Below are positions 7,561 through 15,125 of a stretch of DNA of 34,858 nucleotides, one piece after another (position 1 is the first letter of the stretch; each line of letters starts with the position of its first letter). Source of the DNA: Schleiferilactobacillus perolens DSM 12744. GTDB taxonomy: Bacteria > Bacillota > Bacilli > Lactobacillales > Lactobacillaceae. Both the position numbers and the translations under genes were made by a program. The notes under the pieces are model-generated. The model had not been told where the DNA came from, searched no databases, and saw nothing but the letters and a program-made list of their open reading frames with translations. Location: the NCBI RefSeq assembly GCF_001435585.1, contig NZ_AZEC01000014.1:42963-77820 (forward strand). The letters are read 5' to 3'.

Positions 7561-8865
7561 ATGAACGAAATAACAACGCAAACCATTTCGACTATTATTG
7601 TCGGTTTGGATATGCAGCAACCTGATTTTACGTATACGATGACAGAACTTGGCGAATTAGTCGCTGCCGCGGGGATGACCGTGGTGGGACAAATGACGCA
7701 GCGGTCTGACCGGCCGGACCCAGCCACTTACTTCGGCAAGGGCAAGGTGGAAGAAATTGCCGAACGGGCGCGGGCAACTGATGCTCCGATCGTCGTGGTC
7801 AATTCTGATCTATCCCCTTCCCAGACCCGAAACTTGGAAAAGGCCATGAAATTATCTGTGATGGACCGGACCGAATTGATCCTGCGTATCTTCGCTTCCC
7901 GGGCCCGCAGTCGTGAAGCAAAACTGCAGGTCGGGATCGCGAAGGAAGAATACGCACTGCCGCGGATTCACCCGTCCAGCAACCCGCTGGATCAGCAAGG
8001 CGGTGGCCGCGGTAACAGCGGCGGCGCCACCGCTAACCGGGGGACTGGGGAAACTCAGCTGGAACTGGACAAGCGAGTGATCAAGAAACGGATCACCCAC
8101 ATGCGCCACGAACTCAAAGAAATCATGCGGGCGCAGGATACTCGCCGTGATCGTCGGATTCATCAGGCCTTGCCTTCTGTCGCCTTGGTGGGCTACACCA
8201 ACGCCGGCAAGTCCACCACGATGAACAGCATGTTGCAGCAATTTGGCTTGGCTGACAAGCAGGTATTCGTGAAGAATCAACTGTTCGCCACTTTGGACAC
8301 CAGCGTGCGCAAGATTCAATTGCCCACCAACCGCCACTTCCTGCTTAGCGACACCGTCGGCTTTGTCTCCCATCTGCCTCATCACCTGGTAGAATCCTTC
8401 AAGGCCACGTTGAAAGAGGCCGCCGATGCTGATCTTTTGATCCAAGTCGTCGACTTCGCCGATCCCCACTATAAAGAAATGATGGAAACCACGGAACAAA
8501 CCCTCGATGCCATTGGGGTGAAAAATATTCCGATGCTCACGGTATATAACAAAGCCGATTTGCGCCCAGATACCCATTACCCGGACCGTGAGGGTAATAC
8601 CTTAACCTTATCGGCTACCGACCCCAAGTCCATCCAGATGTTGGCGGATACCTTGGATGAATTACTCTTCAAGGACTACCAAGATACCACCTTACTGGTA
8701 CCCTTCACCAAGGGCGACATCGTCAATTACCTGAGAGACAACACCGAAGTGAAAAACGAACACTACACCGATGAGGGTACCGCCATCACCACAATCCTTG
8801 GCCCCATCGACCGCAGCAAGTTCGCCGCCTATATTCAAACGAATCCGGTCCCTACAAAGGCATAA
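7561..8865 (+). CDS. hflX: Ribosome-associated GTPase HflX
   Basis: A 434-residue HflX-type GTPase of the Obg/HflX group, which binds the 50S subunit and splits or rescues stalled ribosomes under stress. The N-terminal HflX domain includes PATYFGKGKVEEI, followed by the linker NRGTGETQLELDKR. The G domain shows G1 GYTNAGKST, G2 LFATLDTSVR, G3 DTVGFVSHLPHHLV and G4 YNKAD. The start at 7561 has TTGGAGG 7 bases upstream; the in-frame ATG at 7528 has no such site. Element copy C is immediately upstream and copy D immediately downstream, so the gene is bracketed by the same repeat in the same orientation. Confidence 0.95.
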   Translation: MNEITTQTISTIIVGLDMQQPDFTYTMTELGELVAAAGMTVVGQMTQRSDRPDPATYFGKGKVEEIAERARATDAPIVVVNSDLSPSQTRNLEKAMKLSVMDRTELILRIFASRARSREAKLQVGIAKEEYALPRIHPSSNPLDQQGGGRGNSGGATANRGTGETQLELDKRVIKKRITHMRHELKEIMRAQDTRRDRRIHQALPSVALVGYTNAGKSTTMNSMLQQFGLADKQVFVKNQLFATLDTSVRKIQLPTNRHFLLSDTVGFVSHLPHHLVESFKATLKEAADADLLIQVVDFADPHYKEMMETTEQTLDAIGVKNIPMLTVYNKADLRPDTHYPDREGNTLTLSATDPKSIQMLADTLDELLFKDYQDTTLLVPFTKGDIVNYLRDNTEVKNEHYTDEGTAITTILGPIDRSKFAAYIQTNPVPTKA

Positions 8866-8906
8866 GTATATTTGGGTTCTCAAGAATATATGATTCACGC
8901 CAAATC

Positions 8907-9095
8907 TAGTGCCAATGCGGAGCAAGCGGAGGGGAAATGGGGCTCAGCTGTGGGAACCGCAATAATCTTGCCCCGGTCCTGGGCAAGATTATATGCGGTT
9001 AGGCGACTTTGAGACCGCGCCCCTCAGCGGGCTCAAAGCGCCGTCACAGCGTTCCAGCCCCAATTTCCCCGCAGCTTGCGGAGCATTGGCACGGC
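8907..9095 (+). repeat. Dispersed structured element, copy D (189 bp, reference copy)
   Basis: The best-formed copy. The ends TAGTGCCAATGCGGAGCAAG and CTTGCGGAGCATTGGCACGGC are inverted repeats that continue inward as GGGGAAATGGGGCT/AGCCCCAATTTCCCC. Inside are hairpin 1 (8955-9000, AACCGC..ATAATCTTGCCC / GGGCAAGATTAT..GCGGTT) and hairpin 2 (9002-9042, GGCG..CTTTGAG / CTCAAAG..CGCC). The whole would fold as a long stem carrying two hairpins. It lies between the convergent hflX and glutamine-transporter operon and has no reading frame. Confidence 0.9.
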
Positions 9096-9105
9096 AATAG
9101 CCCAC

Positions 9106-9136
9106 AAAAATAGCCCCCACAACGGAGGCTATTTTT
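9106..9136. terminator. Bidirectional terminator between hflX and the amino-acid ABC operon
   Basis: AAAAATAGCC pairs with GGCTATTTTT around an 11-base loop, giving a U-tract on both strands. It can end both converging transcripts. Confidence 0.85.
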
Positions 9137-9147
9137 ATTACCCAAAT

Positions 9148-9804
9148 CTACGCGGCTAACCGATGATCCAAATACTTTGACAACAACGACAACGCGTAAC
9201 AAACCACAAAATACATCACCGTCAACGCCACAAACACAGGAATCATATAGTTACTATTCTGCCCATACAACACCTGGCCGTGATACATCAACTCCGGCAA
9301 CACGATAATGGTCGCCAGCGACGTATCCTTTACCAGCGAAATCAACTGACTGACGATGGCCGGAATCATTTTCTTGATGGCCTGCGGCAAAATGATATGG
9401 TACATTGCTTGCCCATAACTCAATCCATTGCTCCGCGCGGCCTCCATTTGTCCCGGATCAACGGCCTGAATACCGCCCCGGAAGATTTCTGCCAACATCA
9501 TCGATTCAAAAATCGTCATCGCCACAATCGCGGCGGGCAAAGCATTCAATCGAATTCCGATGTTAGGTAATCCGAAATACGTAAAGAACAAGATCAGCAG
9601 CAACGGCAAGTTCCGGATGATGTCAATAATTAATCCAACAATCACGGACAGCCCCGGAATCTTCATATATCTCAACAGGCCAAAGACTGCACCAATCAAG
9701 AAACTAAACACGATGGAAACAGCCGACAAAATCAATGTCACCTGCAACCCTTCCAACAGGAAGCGGATATTCATCCATTGATAGGCTCCTGCAAAATCAC
9801 CCAT
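9148..9804 (-). CDS. Polar amino-acid ABC transporter permease (GlnP/GlnM-like)
   Basis: A 218-residue inner-membrane permease of the His/Glu/Gln/Arg/opine type, last gene of a four-gene operon. Several hydrophobic segments are visible, and the cytoplasmic EAA loop EAARSNGLSYGQAMYHIILPQA contacts the ATPase. It resembles the preceding permease, and the two probably form the heterodimeric channel. The start at 9804 follows GGAGGAGG, and only 2 bases separate it from the stop of the upstream gene. Substrate is probably glutamine or glutamate by family; the sequence does not fix it. Confidence 0.9.
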   Translation of the reverse strand: MGDFAGAYQWMNIRFLLEGLQVTLILSAVSIVFSFLIGAVFGLLRYMKIPGLSVIVGLIIDIIRNLPLLLILFFTYFGLPNIGIRLNALPAAIVAMTIFESMMLAEIFRGGIQAVDPGQMEAARSNGLSYGQAMYHIILPQAIKKMIPAIVSQLISLVKDTSLATIIVLPELMYHGQVLYGQNSNYMIPVFVALTVMYFVVCYALSLLSKYLDHRLAA

Positions 9805-9806
9805 GG

Positions 9807-10469
9807 CTATTCCTCCTCCTTAACACTGCCGGACCATCGGTGGTCCAAATACGTCATGGCATAGCTCATCGGCATCGTGATAATCAAATATAAGACACCG
9901 ACAATGGCATACGTCGTGGTGGTTTCAAAAGTATTGGAGGCAATCAAATTGCCCTGATACATCAAATCGAAACCGGCCACGAAGGCGAGGACGGAGGAAT
10001 TCTTCACCAAGTTAATAAACTGGTTGCCCAACGGCGGCACAATGATTTTAATTGCCTGGGGCAAAATGATGAAGCGCATCGTTTGCACATAGGTTAATCC
10101 ATTGCTGCGCGCAGCCTCCATTTGCCCTGGATCGACGGATTGAATACCGGCCCGCACCGTTTCGGCGATGAACGCCGAGGTGTAGATGGTCAACCCAATC
10201 GCCCCAGCAGCGAAGCCAGATAACGGTACGCCCAACCGCGGTACCACCACATAAAAGAACATTGTGATGACCAGCAGCGGTACGTTCCGGAAGAATTCCA
10301 CGTAGATCTTCCCAATGACCCGCACCCACCGCTTGGGGTTGATTTCTAACAATGCAAAAATGGTCCCGATAATTAAGCAGAAAAACAGTGATAGGAGACT
10401 GACTCCGACTGTGTAGCCGAGACCTTGCATGAACAAGCCAAAATTATCTCGAAAAATTTGCCACATCAT
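9807..10469 (-). CDS. Polar amino-acid ABC transporter permease (first of two)
   Basis: A 220-residue permease homologous to its downstream neighbour. The EAA motif EAARSNGLTYVQTMRFIILPQA is nearly the same, and hydrophobic helices run through the protein. Its start overlaps the end of the solute-binding gene by 4 bases (ATGA type), so translation is coupled. The C-terminal SGSVKEEE is a short charged tail. Confidence 0.9.
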   Translation of the reverse strand: MMWQIFRDNFGLFMQGLGYTVGVSLLSLFFCLIIGTIFALLEINPKRWVRVIGKIYVEFFRNVPLLVITMFFYVVVPRLGVPLSGFAAGAIGLTIYTSAFIAETVRAGIQSVDPGQMEAARSNGLTYVQTMRFIILPQAIKIIVPPLGNQFINLVKNSSVLAFVAGFDLMYQGNLIASNTFETTTTYAIVGVLYLIITMPMSYAMTYLDHRWSGSVKEEE

Positions 10470-11290
10470 TTATCACTCCGATCACTGAAGCCGGCGATGT
10501 TGCCGAACCATTTATCCTCGATCTGCTTATATACACCGTCGGCCCGCATGGACTTGAGCGCCAAATTAACTTGATCCAAGAAATCCCGTTGGCCCTTATT
10601 GACGGCGATCGCATACGGCTCTTTAGTGAACGTCTTGCCCACCACGACGTAATCGGGGTTATCGGCAGACATCCCATAGAGAATCCCATTATCGGTCGTC
10701 AGCGCGTCGCCCTGGCCTGATTGCAGGGCCGTAAACGCCTGGGCGTAATCACTTAACTGTAAAACCCGAGCATCCGGGGCCACCTTCTTAATATTTTGTA
10801 CGGAGTTAGATCCCTGCACCCCAATCACCTTGGTGCCGGCCTTTAAATCGGCGACACTCTTAATCTTACTGCCTTTCTTCACCAGAATAGATTGCCCGGC
10901 GTTGAAATAAGTATCCGAGAAATCAACGACTTTGCGTCGATCCGGCGTGTTCGTCATCGTGGCGATAATCGCATCCACATTCCCGTTCTTTAACAGCGGA
11001 ATCCGGGTTTGACTGGTGACAGGGACAAAGTTGATTTTCACGTTTTGGCCGAACACTCGCCGGGACACTTCTTTGGCGATATCAATATCGAAGCCTTTGA
11101 TTTCGCCATCAGAAATATCCATCAGGCCAAACAGGCGGGTATCATTTTTGACCCCCCAAGTAATTGAATTGGTCTCCTTGCCCCGTTGCAGCACACTCTC
11201 TGCAGCCAGTGAATTACTGCCGCAACTGGTTAATAAAAGGGATAGCGCCAGCAGTGGCAACAGCCATAACCATTTTTTTAATCTGCGCAT
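10466..11290 (-). CDS. Amino-acid ABC transporter substrate-binding lipoprotein (GlnH-like)
   Basis: A 274-residue extracellular solute-binding protein of family 3, membrane-anchored as a lipoprotein. The N terminus MRRLKKWLWLLPLLALSLLL ends in the lipobox LTSC, giving diacylglyceryl-Cys at about residue 23. The binding-lobe signature GLMDISDGEIKGFDIDIAKEV is followed by IIATMTNTPDRRKVVDFSDTYF, both typical of Gln/Glu/cystine receptors. It starts 15 bases after the ATPase stop. GSNSVQNIKKVAPDARVLQL suggests a glutamine/glutamate-type receptor, but specificity is inferred. Confidence 0.92.
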   Translation of the reverse strand: MRRLKKWLWLLPLLALSLLLTSCGSNSLAAESVLQRGKETNSITWGVKNDTRLFGLMDISDGEIKGFDIDIAKEVSRRVFGQNVKINFVPVTSQTRIPLLKNGNVDAIIATMTNTPDRRKVVDFSDTYFNAGQSILVKKGSKIKSVADLKAGTKVIGVQGSNSVQNIKKVAPDARVLQLSDYAQAFTALQSGQGDALTTDNGILYGMSADNPDYVVVGKTFTKEPYAIAVNKGQRDFLDQVNLALKSMRADGVYKQIEDKWFGNIAGFSDRSDK

Positions 11291-11305
11291 AGCCAGCCCT
11301 TCTTT

Positions 11306-12043
11306 CTAGTGGTTGATAACCTTGCTCAAGAATTCTTGCGCCCGGTGATCTTTGGGTTTGTTGAAGAATGCCTTGACGTCTTTAGAGTCCTCCAGAATAT
11401 GGCCCTGGTCCATGAACACGACCCGGTCGCCCACTTCTTCAGCGAACCCCATTTCGTGGGTCACCACGATCATGGTCATGCCTTGCTGCGCAATTTTCTT
11501 CATGACGTTCAATACGTCGCCGATCATTTCCGGATCCAACGCAGACGTGGGTTCATCAAATAGAATTGCGCGCGGCTTCATCGCCAGTGACCGGGCAATG
11601 GCGATCCGTTGTTGCTGACCCCCTGATAACTGACTGGGCATACTCTTAGCCTTATCGTTCAAGCCAACCAAGTCCAGTAAATTATGGGCTTCTTCTTCAG
11701 CCTGATCCTTAGGCTCTTTCAATACCAGCTCCGGTCCTAATGTAATGTTTTGCAATACCGTCTTGTTTGCATACAGGTTGAAATGCTGAAAGACCATGCC
11801 CACATTTTTACGAATGCGGTCCATGTTCGTCTTTTTATCTGCCAGGTCAAAATTATTGACGATCAGCTGGCCGGAACTGATCCGTTCCAGGCCATTGATC
11901 GTGCGTAGTAACGTACTTTTACCAGATCCGGAAGGCCCAATGATGGTGACGACCTCCCCTTTTTCCACAGTCATGTTGATATGGTACAAGGCATGAAACT
12001 TGCCGTAATACTTCTCAACATCATGAAATTCAATCATCGACAT
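11306..12043 (-). CDS. glnQ: Amino-acid ABC transporter ATP-binding protein (GlnQ-like)
   Basis: A 245-residue ATPase of the polar amino-acid uptake family and first gene of the operon. Walker [12 protein letters not shown]-loop [16 protein letters not shown], signature LSGGQQQR, Walker [15 protein letters not shown] and the H-loop VVTHEMGFA are all present. I take the ATG at 12043 as start, with AAAGGAG 10 bases upstream; a longer frame opens with GTG at 12064 without ribosome-site support. A promoter lies at 12080-12109 and repeated TTGTTC/GAACAA motifs lie further upstream. Confidence 0.94.
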   Translation of the reverse strand: MSMIEFHDVEKYYGKFHALYHINMTVEKGEVVTIIGPSGSGKSTLLRTINGLERISSGQLIVNNFDLADKKTNMDRIRKNVGMVFQHFNLYANKTVLQNITLGPELVLKEPKDQAEEEAHNLLDLVGLNDKAKSMPSQLSGGQQQRIAIARSLAMKPRAILFDEPTSALDPEMIGDVLNVMKKIAQQGMTMIVVTHEMGFAEEVGDRVVFMDQGHILEDSKDVKAFFNKPKDHRAQEFLSKVINH

Positions 12044-12079
12044 GGCTTTGCATCTCCTTTGCACAAATGTTCCTACTTA

Positions 12080-12109
12080 ATAATACATTAGAAAAAAGCC
12101 AATTGTCAC
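12080..12109 (-). promoter_or_regulatory. Predicted promoter of the amino-acid ABC operon
   Basis: On the complement, GTGACA (-35), 18 bases and TATTAT (-10) lie about 35-65 bases before glnQ. Upstream, three copies of a TTGTTC/GAACAA motif alternate in orientation (12145-12193). Confidence 0.6.
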
Positions 12110-12144
12110 GCCAAAACCCAAAAAAGTTTCGGCAACAACTGGCT

Positions 12145-12193
12145 TGTTCGTAAATTAATGGCGAACAAACCCTGGTATAAACGTGTTTGTTCA
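12145..12193. promoter_or_regulatory. Triple inverted TTGTTC/GAACAA motif, possible operator
   Basis: TTGTTCG at 12145, CGAACAAAC at 12163 and GTTTGTTC at 12186 alternate in direction. The last two make a perfect 8-bp inverted repeat with a 14-base spacer, and the first two make a 7-bp one. There is no U-tract, so a terminator for the upstream guanylate-kinase-like gene is less likely than a binding site. Which regulator is unknown. Confidence 0.4.
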
Positions 12194-12213
12194 GATAATT
12201 TTCTAATCAAATA

Positions 12214-12804
12214 TTAATACTTCTCAGTTTGCATACGGACCGCTTCCTGCTTGAGCAGTGTATCGATTTCTTTCTTGGCTTCCACCCACGTGTCGTTGTG
12301 GATAATGTGGGCCACTTGGCTCAGCTCATCAGGCAGCTTCAAATCACGCTGATACTCTGGGCTGTGCAGGCGAGCCTCCACAGCGACTGGCTGGTCACCC
12401 CGATCAATCATACGCTCCCGCAGACTGGCCGGATGACGCACCGTGATGAAGAGCAGGAAAATATGATCGCCAAACGTACGAATATAGCTCTTGGCCCCTT
12501 CAGTATCCAGGACCAGGCTGACGATCCGGTGCCGCTCCCATGCCTTTTGCAGAGCTTCCCGGGAAGAGCCGTATTGATGGCCATCATAAGTGACCTGTTC
12601 AATCAAATGCTTGGTCGCAAATGATTCTGGTGTTTCAAAATAGTAGGACACCCCATCCGCTTCACCGGGACGCGGGGGCCGCGTGGTGTGGGTCAAAACC
12701 CGGGGAATCCCATACTGGGTATGGAGATACTCGCTCACCGTGTTTTTCCCAGTCCCGGCGGCGCCCGTGATGATCCACAACTCGTTACGCTTCGTCTTTG
12801 TCAT
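12214..12804 (-). CDS. Guanylate kinase family protein (paralogue)
   Basis: A 196-residue P-loop kinase of the guanylate kinase family. The P-loop is GAAGTGKNT, in the place of the usual GPSGVGKGT, and the GMP-binding segment THTTRPPRPGEADGVSYYF is well conserved. True Gmk phosphorylates GMP to GDP. Lactobacilli often carry a second, more divergent homologue apart from the gmk-rpoZ locus, and the context here (alone between transporter operon and a wall hydrolase) suits that. The start at 12804 has GAGGAAGG 8 bases upstream. Confidence 0.82.
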   Translation of the reverse strand: MTKTKRNELWIITGAAGTGKNTVSEYLHTQYGIPRVLTHTTRPPRPGEADGVSYYFETPESFATKHLIEQVTYDGHQYGSSREALQKAWERHRIVSLVLDTEGAKSYIRTFGDHIFLLFITVRHPASLRERMIDRGDQPVAVEARLHSPEYQRDLKLPDELSQVAHIIHNDTWVEAKKEIDTLLKQEAVRMQTEKY

Positions 12805-12921
12805 TCAATTAAACCTTCCTCGAAATCTAACTATCTCTATTCTACCAAAGACAACCACAACATGGGGCAATTATTGCATTTTGGATTGAAAAAGGAGACC
12901 TCGTATCAGATAAGTGGGAAT

Positions 12922-12951
12922 AAAAAAAGCCCCGCCAAAGAGACGAGACTT
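12922..12951 (-). terminator. Rho-independent terminator after the NlpC/P60 gene
   Basis: On the complement AAGTCTCG pairs with CGGGGCTT (two G-T pairs), followed by TTTTTTT. It lies about 20 bases beyond the stop codon. Confidence 0.8.
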
Positions 12952-12971
12952 CCAAGAATTGTTAAAGTGGA

Positions 12972-14201
12972 TTAGATGCGCCGACCAAAATCTGGACGGT
13001 AGTATTGAATGCTTTGGACAGTCACAGATTCACCAGGTTGCGGGGCATGGATGTATTGGCCATTGCCGATGTAGATCCCCACGTGGTGAGCTGAACCAAC
13101 GCCGCCCCAGAATACCAAGTCACCGGCTTGTAAGTCGCTGACAGATACGTAAGTACCCACTGTACTCTGTGCTTGAGAAGTCCGTGGCAGACTGATACCA
13201 GACAGGTTAGCGGCGTAATAGATCAAACCAGAGCAGTCAAAGCCTGCCGGTGTAGTACCGCCCCAAACGTAAGGCACACCGAGGAATTGTTGCACGTTGG
13301 CAATCAGACCGCCCATGTTCTTACCGCTGGAAGGCGTGGAAACGCTGGCGTCGCTGCTGCTTGAATTGCTGTTGCTGCTTTGGCTGCTGGCAGCTGTGCT
13401 GGTGGCTGACTTGCTGGCTGCTGCCACCGCTGCTTGGGCAGCGGCTTGCTTAGCTGTTTCTTCCTGCAGCTTCTTCACTGCATCTTCGTTTTGTTGCTTC
13501 AATTGATTTTCCAAAGCGGCTAATTCGCCCTTGTGATCGTTTAATTCATCATTATATTGATCTTGTTGCTTCTGCGCTTGGCTCTTCAAATCGTCTAATT
13601 GACTCTTTTGTTTTTCTAAAGTCGCTTCCTTGGTAACCAAAGCCTGCTTCTTGTCGGCCTTATCTTGACGCAGTGTGGCTAACTTTTCCTTGGCGGCATC
13701 AACGGCATCCAACGCATCCTTGTTAGCGTCAGACAGCTTGTTAACGGTCATGGAACGATTGATCAAATCGGAGAAATCTTTACTGTTTAAAATGAAATCC
13801 AAGTAAACATTACCAGAGACAGAATTGGCAGATTGCTTTTGTAAAGCAACCAGTTGCTTCTTTAATACGTTGGTGCGACCTGTCACTTCTTTTTGTGCTG
13901 CTGTGATTTTGCCGTCAAATGCAGCAATTTCACTGGTTACTGAAGCGATGGCTTTTTGATTATTTTGAATATCGACAACTTTTTCAGAAACTTGGTTGTT
14001 GATGTCGTCTACTTTACTTTGTAATTCTTGAACTTTTGCAAGCAGCTTTGCTGAATCAGACTTATTGTCAGAAATCTTAGCTTTGGTGTCGCTGACGTCA
14101 TCGGCTTTGGCAATGCCTGCCAAACCGCTAATGCTGGTGGCCAAAGTGCCACTTAATGCTAGTACTGTCAGTGCCCGTAATACCTGTTTGCTTGTCTTCA
14201 A
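12972..14201 (-). CDS. Secreted NlpC/P60 peptidoglycan endopeptidase with N-terminal coiled coil
   Basis: A 409-residue secreted cell-wall hydrolase. The signal peptide (about 1-33, ending AGIAKA) precedes a long coiled coil at about 35-260 (PcsB/Spr-like, repeated Asp/Lys/Gln heptads). A Ser/Ala/Thr linker follows, then the NlpC/P60 domain with catalytic Cys in GFDCSGLIYYA and His in SAHHVGIYIGNGQYIHAP. It likely cuts the gamma-D-Glu-diamino-acid bond in stem peptides during division; the coiled coil may hold it inactive until an FtsEX-type partner acts (family knowledge). I place the start at TTG 14201, preceded by GGGAG, because it gives a normal signal peptide (MKTSKQVLRALTVLAL). In-frame ATGs at 14249 and 14270 would add 16-23 odd residues. 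Confidence 0.9.
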   Translation of the reverse strand: MKTSKQVLRALTVLALSGTLATSISGLAGIAKADDVSDTKAKISDNKSDSAKLLAKVQELQSKVDDINNQVSEKVVDIQNNQKAIASVTSEIAAFDGKITAAQKEVTGRTNVLKKQLVALQKQSANSVSGNVYLDFILNSKDFSDLINRSMTVNKLSDANKDALDAVDAAKEKLATLRQDKADKKQALVTKEATLEKQKSQLDDLKSQAQKQQDQYNDELNDHKGELAALENQLKQQNEDAVKKLQEETAKQAAAQAAVAAASKSATSTAASSQSSNSNSSSSDASVSTPSSGKNMGGLIANVQQFLGVPYVWGGTTPAGFDCSGLIYYAANLSGISLPRTSQAQSTVGTYVSVSDLQAGDLVFWGGVGSAHHVGIYIGNGQYIHAPQPGESVTVQSIQYYRPDFGRRI

Positions 14202-14250
14202 TGAATTCCACTCCCGCGTTTTCTTGTATTGTGCAGATCTGCAATGCATC

Positions 14251-14288
14251 AACCTCTGCAACGCTATCAAGGATAGCAGAGGAAGGTT
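14251..14288 (-). promoter_or_regulatory. Stable leader hairpin of the NlpC/P60 gene
   Basis: On the complement AACC-TT-CCTCTGC-TATC pairs with GATA-GC..GCAGAGG-TT around a CTT loop. It lies about 50 bases before the TTG start and has no U-tract, so it could affect mRNA stability or access to the start instead of ending transcription. Confidence 0.5.
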
Positions 14289-14391
14289 ACAGTACAGTTA
14301 CGTGTAGATTACCGCTTTATCTCTCCTTAACTTTTTGTTTAATTGATGAGAACATTTGCTCGTGGCGGGTGCTGTTCGAAATGTCGCGCCG

Positions 14392-14568
14392 GCCGTGCTA
14401 ATGCTGCGCAAGCTGCGGGAAAATGGGGCTGGAACGCTGTGACGGCGGTTTGAGCCCGCAAAGTGCGCGGTCTCAAACACGCCTAACCACATCCGCGGCA
14501 AAGTGCGCCGCGGTGTGGTTTCCACAGCTGAGCCCCATTTTCCCTTCGCTTGCTCCGCATTAGCACTA
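14392..14568 (-). repeat. Dispersed structured element, copy E (177 bp, diverged)
   Basis: A reverse-oriented copy between the divergent NlpC/P60 and GtrA genes. Both termini carry a matched change (GTGCTAATGC at one end, GCATTAGCAC at the other, against GTGCCAATGC/GCATTGGCAC elsewhere). Hairpin 1 is wholly different in sequence (CATCCGCGGC / GCCGCGGTGTG), and hairpin 2 has GTTTGAG/CTCAAAC instead of CTTTGAG/CTCAAAG. All pairing is kept. Confidence 0.88.
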
Positions 14569-14607
14569 GATAGTGGTGAGCACACACTATGTATATCCTC
14601 TCGGCAA

Positions 14608-14636
14608 TTGCCAGGATAACGGGAAACGGGTAAACT
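14608..14636 (+). promoter_or_regulatory. Predicted promoter of the GtrA-like gene
   Basis: TTGCCA and TAAACT are separated by 17 bases, about 29 bases before the start codon. Confidence 0.55.
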
Positions 14637-14664
14637 GTGATGGATATTATCACGGAGGATGGTC

Positions 14665-15075
14665 ATGGATAAAATTCGGGCACTTTTTAAGAAGTATGAG
14701 GCTTTTATTTCTTACGTTTTCTTTGGCGGGCTGACGACATTAATTAACTTGGTGGTGTTTTGGGTCACCCATGAACAGATGGGGATTAATTGGGCAGTAG
14801 CCAACATCATTGCCTGGTTCCTGTCCGTATTGTTCGCTTTTTTCACCAACAAAACCTGGGTGTTTCATTCCCGGTACACCACTGTGTGGGCTTTTTTGAA
14901 AGAGATGTTCCTGTTCTTCGGAGCCCGCGGTGCGAGTTTAGTGATTGATCAATCTATCATGTGGATCGGAATTGATTTGCTGCATGTGGGGGCAATGTTG
15001 ACTAAACTGGTCGATCAAATCGTCGTCATCTTAATCAATTACGTATTTTCCAAGTGGATTTTCAAGAAGAAATGA
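14665..15075 (+). CDS. GtrA-like membrane protein
   Basis: A 136-residue protein with four predicted membrane helices, matching the GtrA/DPMS family. The characteristic beginning SYVFFGGLTTLINLVVFWV and the N(K)TWVF motif in AFFTNKTWVFHSRY are visible. The family is thought to help flip polyprenyl-linked sugars or take part in teichoic-acid and wall polysaccharide glycosylation. The ATG at 14665 has GGAGG 6 bases upstream; an ATG at 14659 overlaps that site. It is a single-gene unit with a bidirectional terminator after it. Confidence 0.88.
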   Translation: MDKIRALFKKYEAFISYVFFGGLTTLINLVVFWVTHEQMGINWAVANIIAWFLSVLFAFFTNKTWVFHSRYTTVWAFLKEMFLFFGARGASLVIDQSIMWIGIDLLHVGAMLTKLVDQIVVILINYVFSKWIFKKK

Positions 15076-15082
15076 TGGCAAT

Positions 15083-15125
15083 AAAATCGGGCAACCAGTC
15101 AAAAAAACTGGTGCCCGATTTTTTA
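15083..15125. terminator. Bidirectional terminator between gtrA-like and VanZ-RDD genes
   Basis: AAAATCGGGC-ACCAGT pairs with ACTGGT-GCCCGATTTT around a CAAAAAA loop and is followed by T-runs on both strands. Confidence 0.88.

Noticed and set aside
7852-8577. 241-codon frame opposite hflX
   Set aside because: It lies wholly antisense to a clearly conserved gene and has no ribosome site or recognisable protein features; it mirrors the codon bias of hflX.
12194-12215. Possible CodY box (AATTTTC...) near the amino-acid operon
   Set aside because: Only the first half matches the AATTTTCWGAAAATT consensus; the second half diverges too far.
12740-12765. Unusual P-loop GKNT in the guanylate kinase paralogue as a sign of inactivity
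   Set aside because: Canonical Gmk enzymes have GKGT here, so the first residue after Lys is variable and the following Thr is kept.
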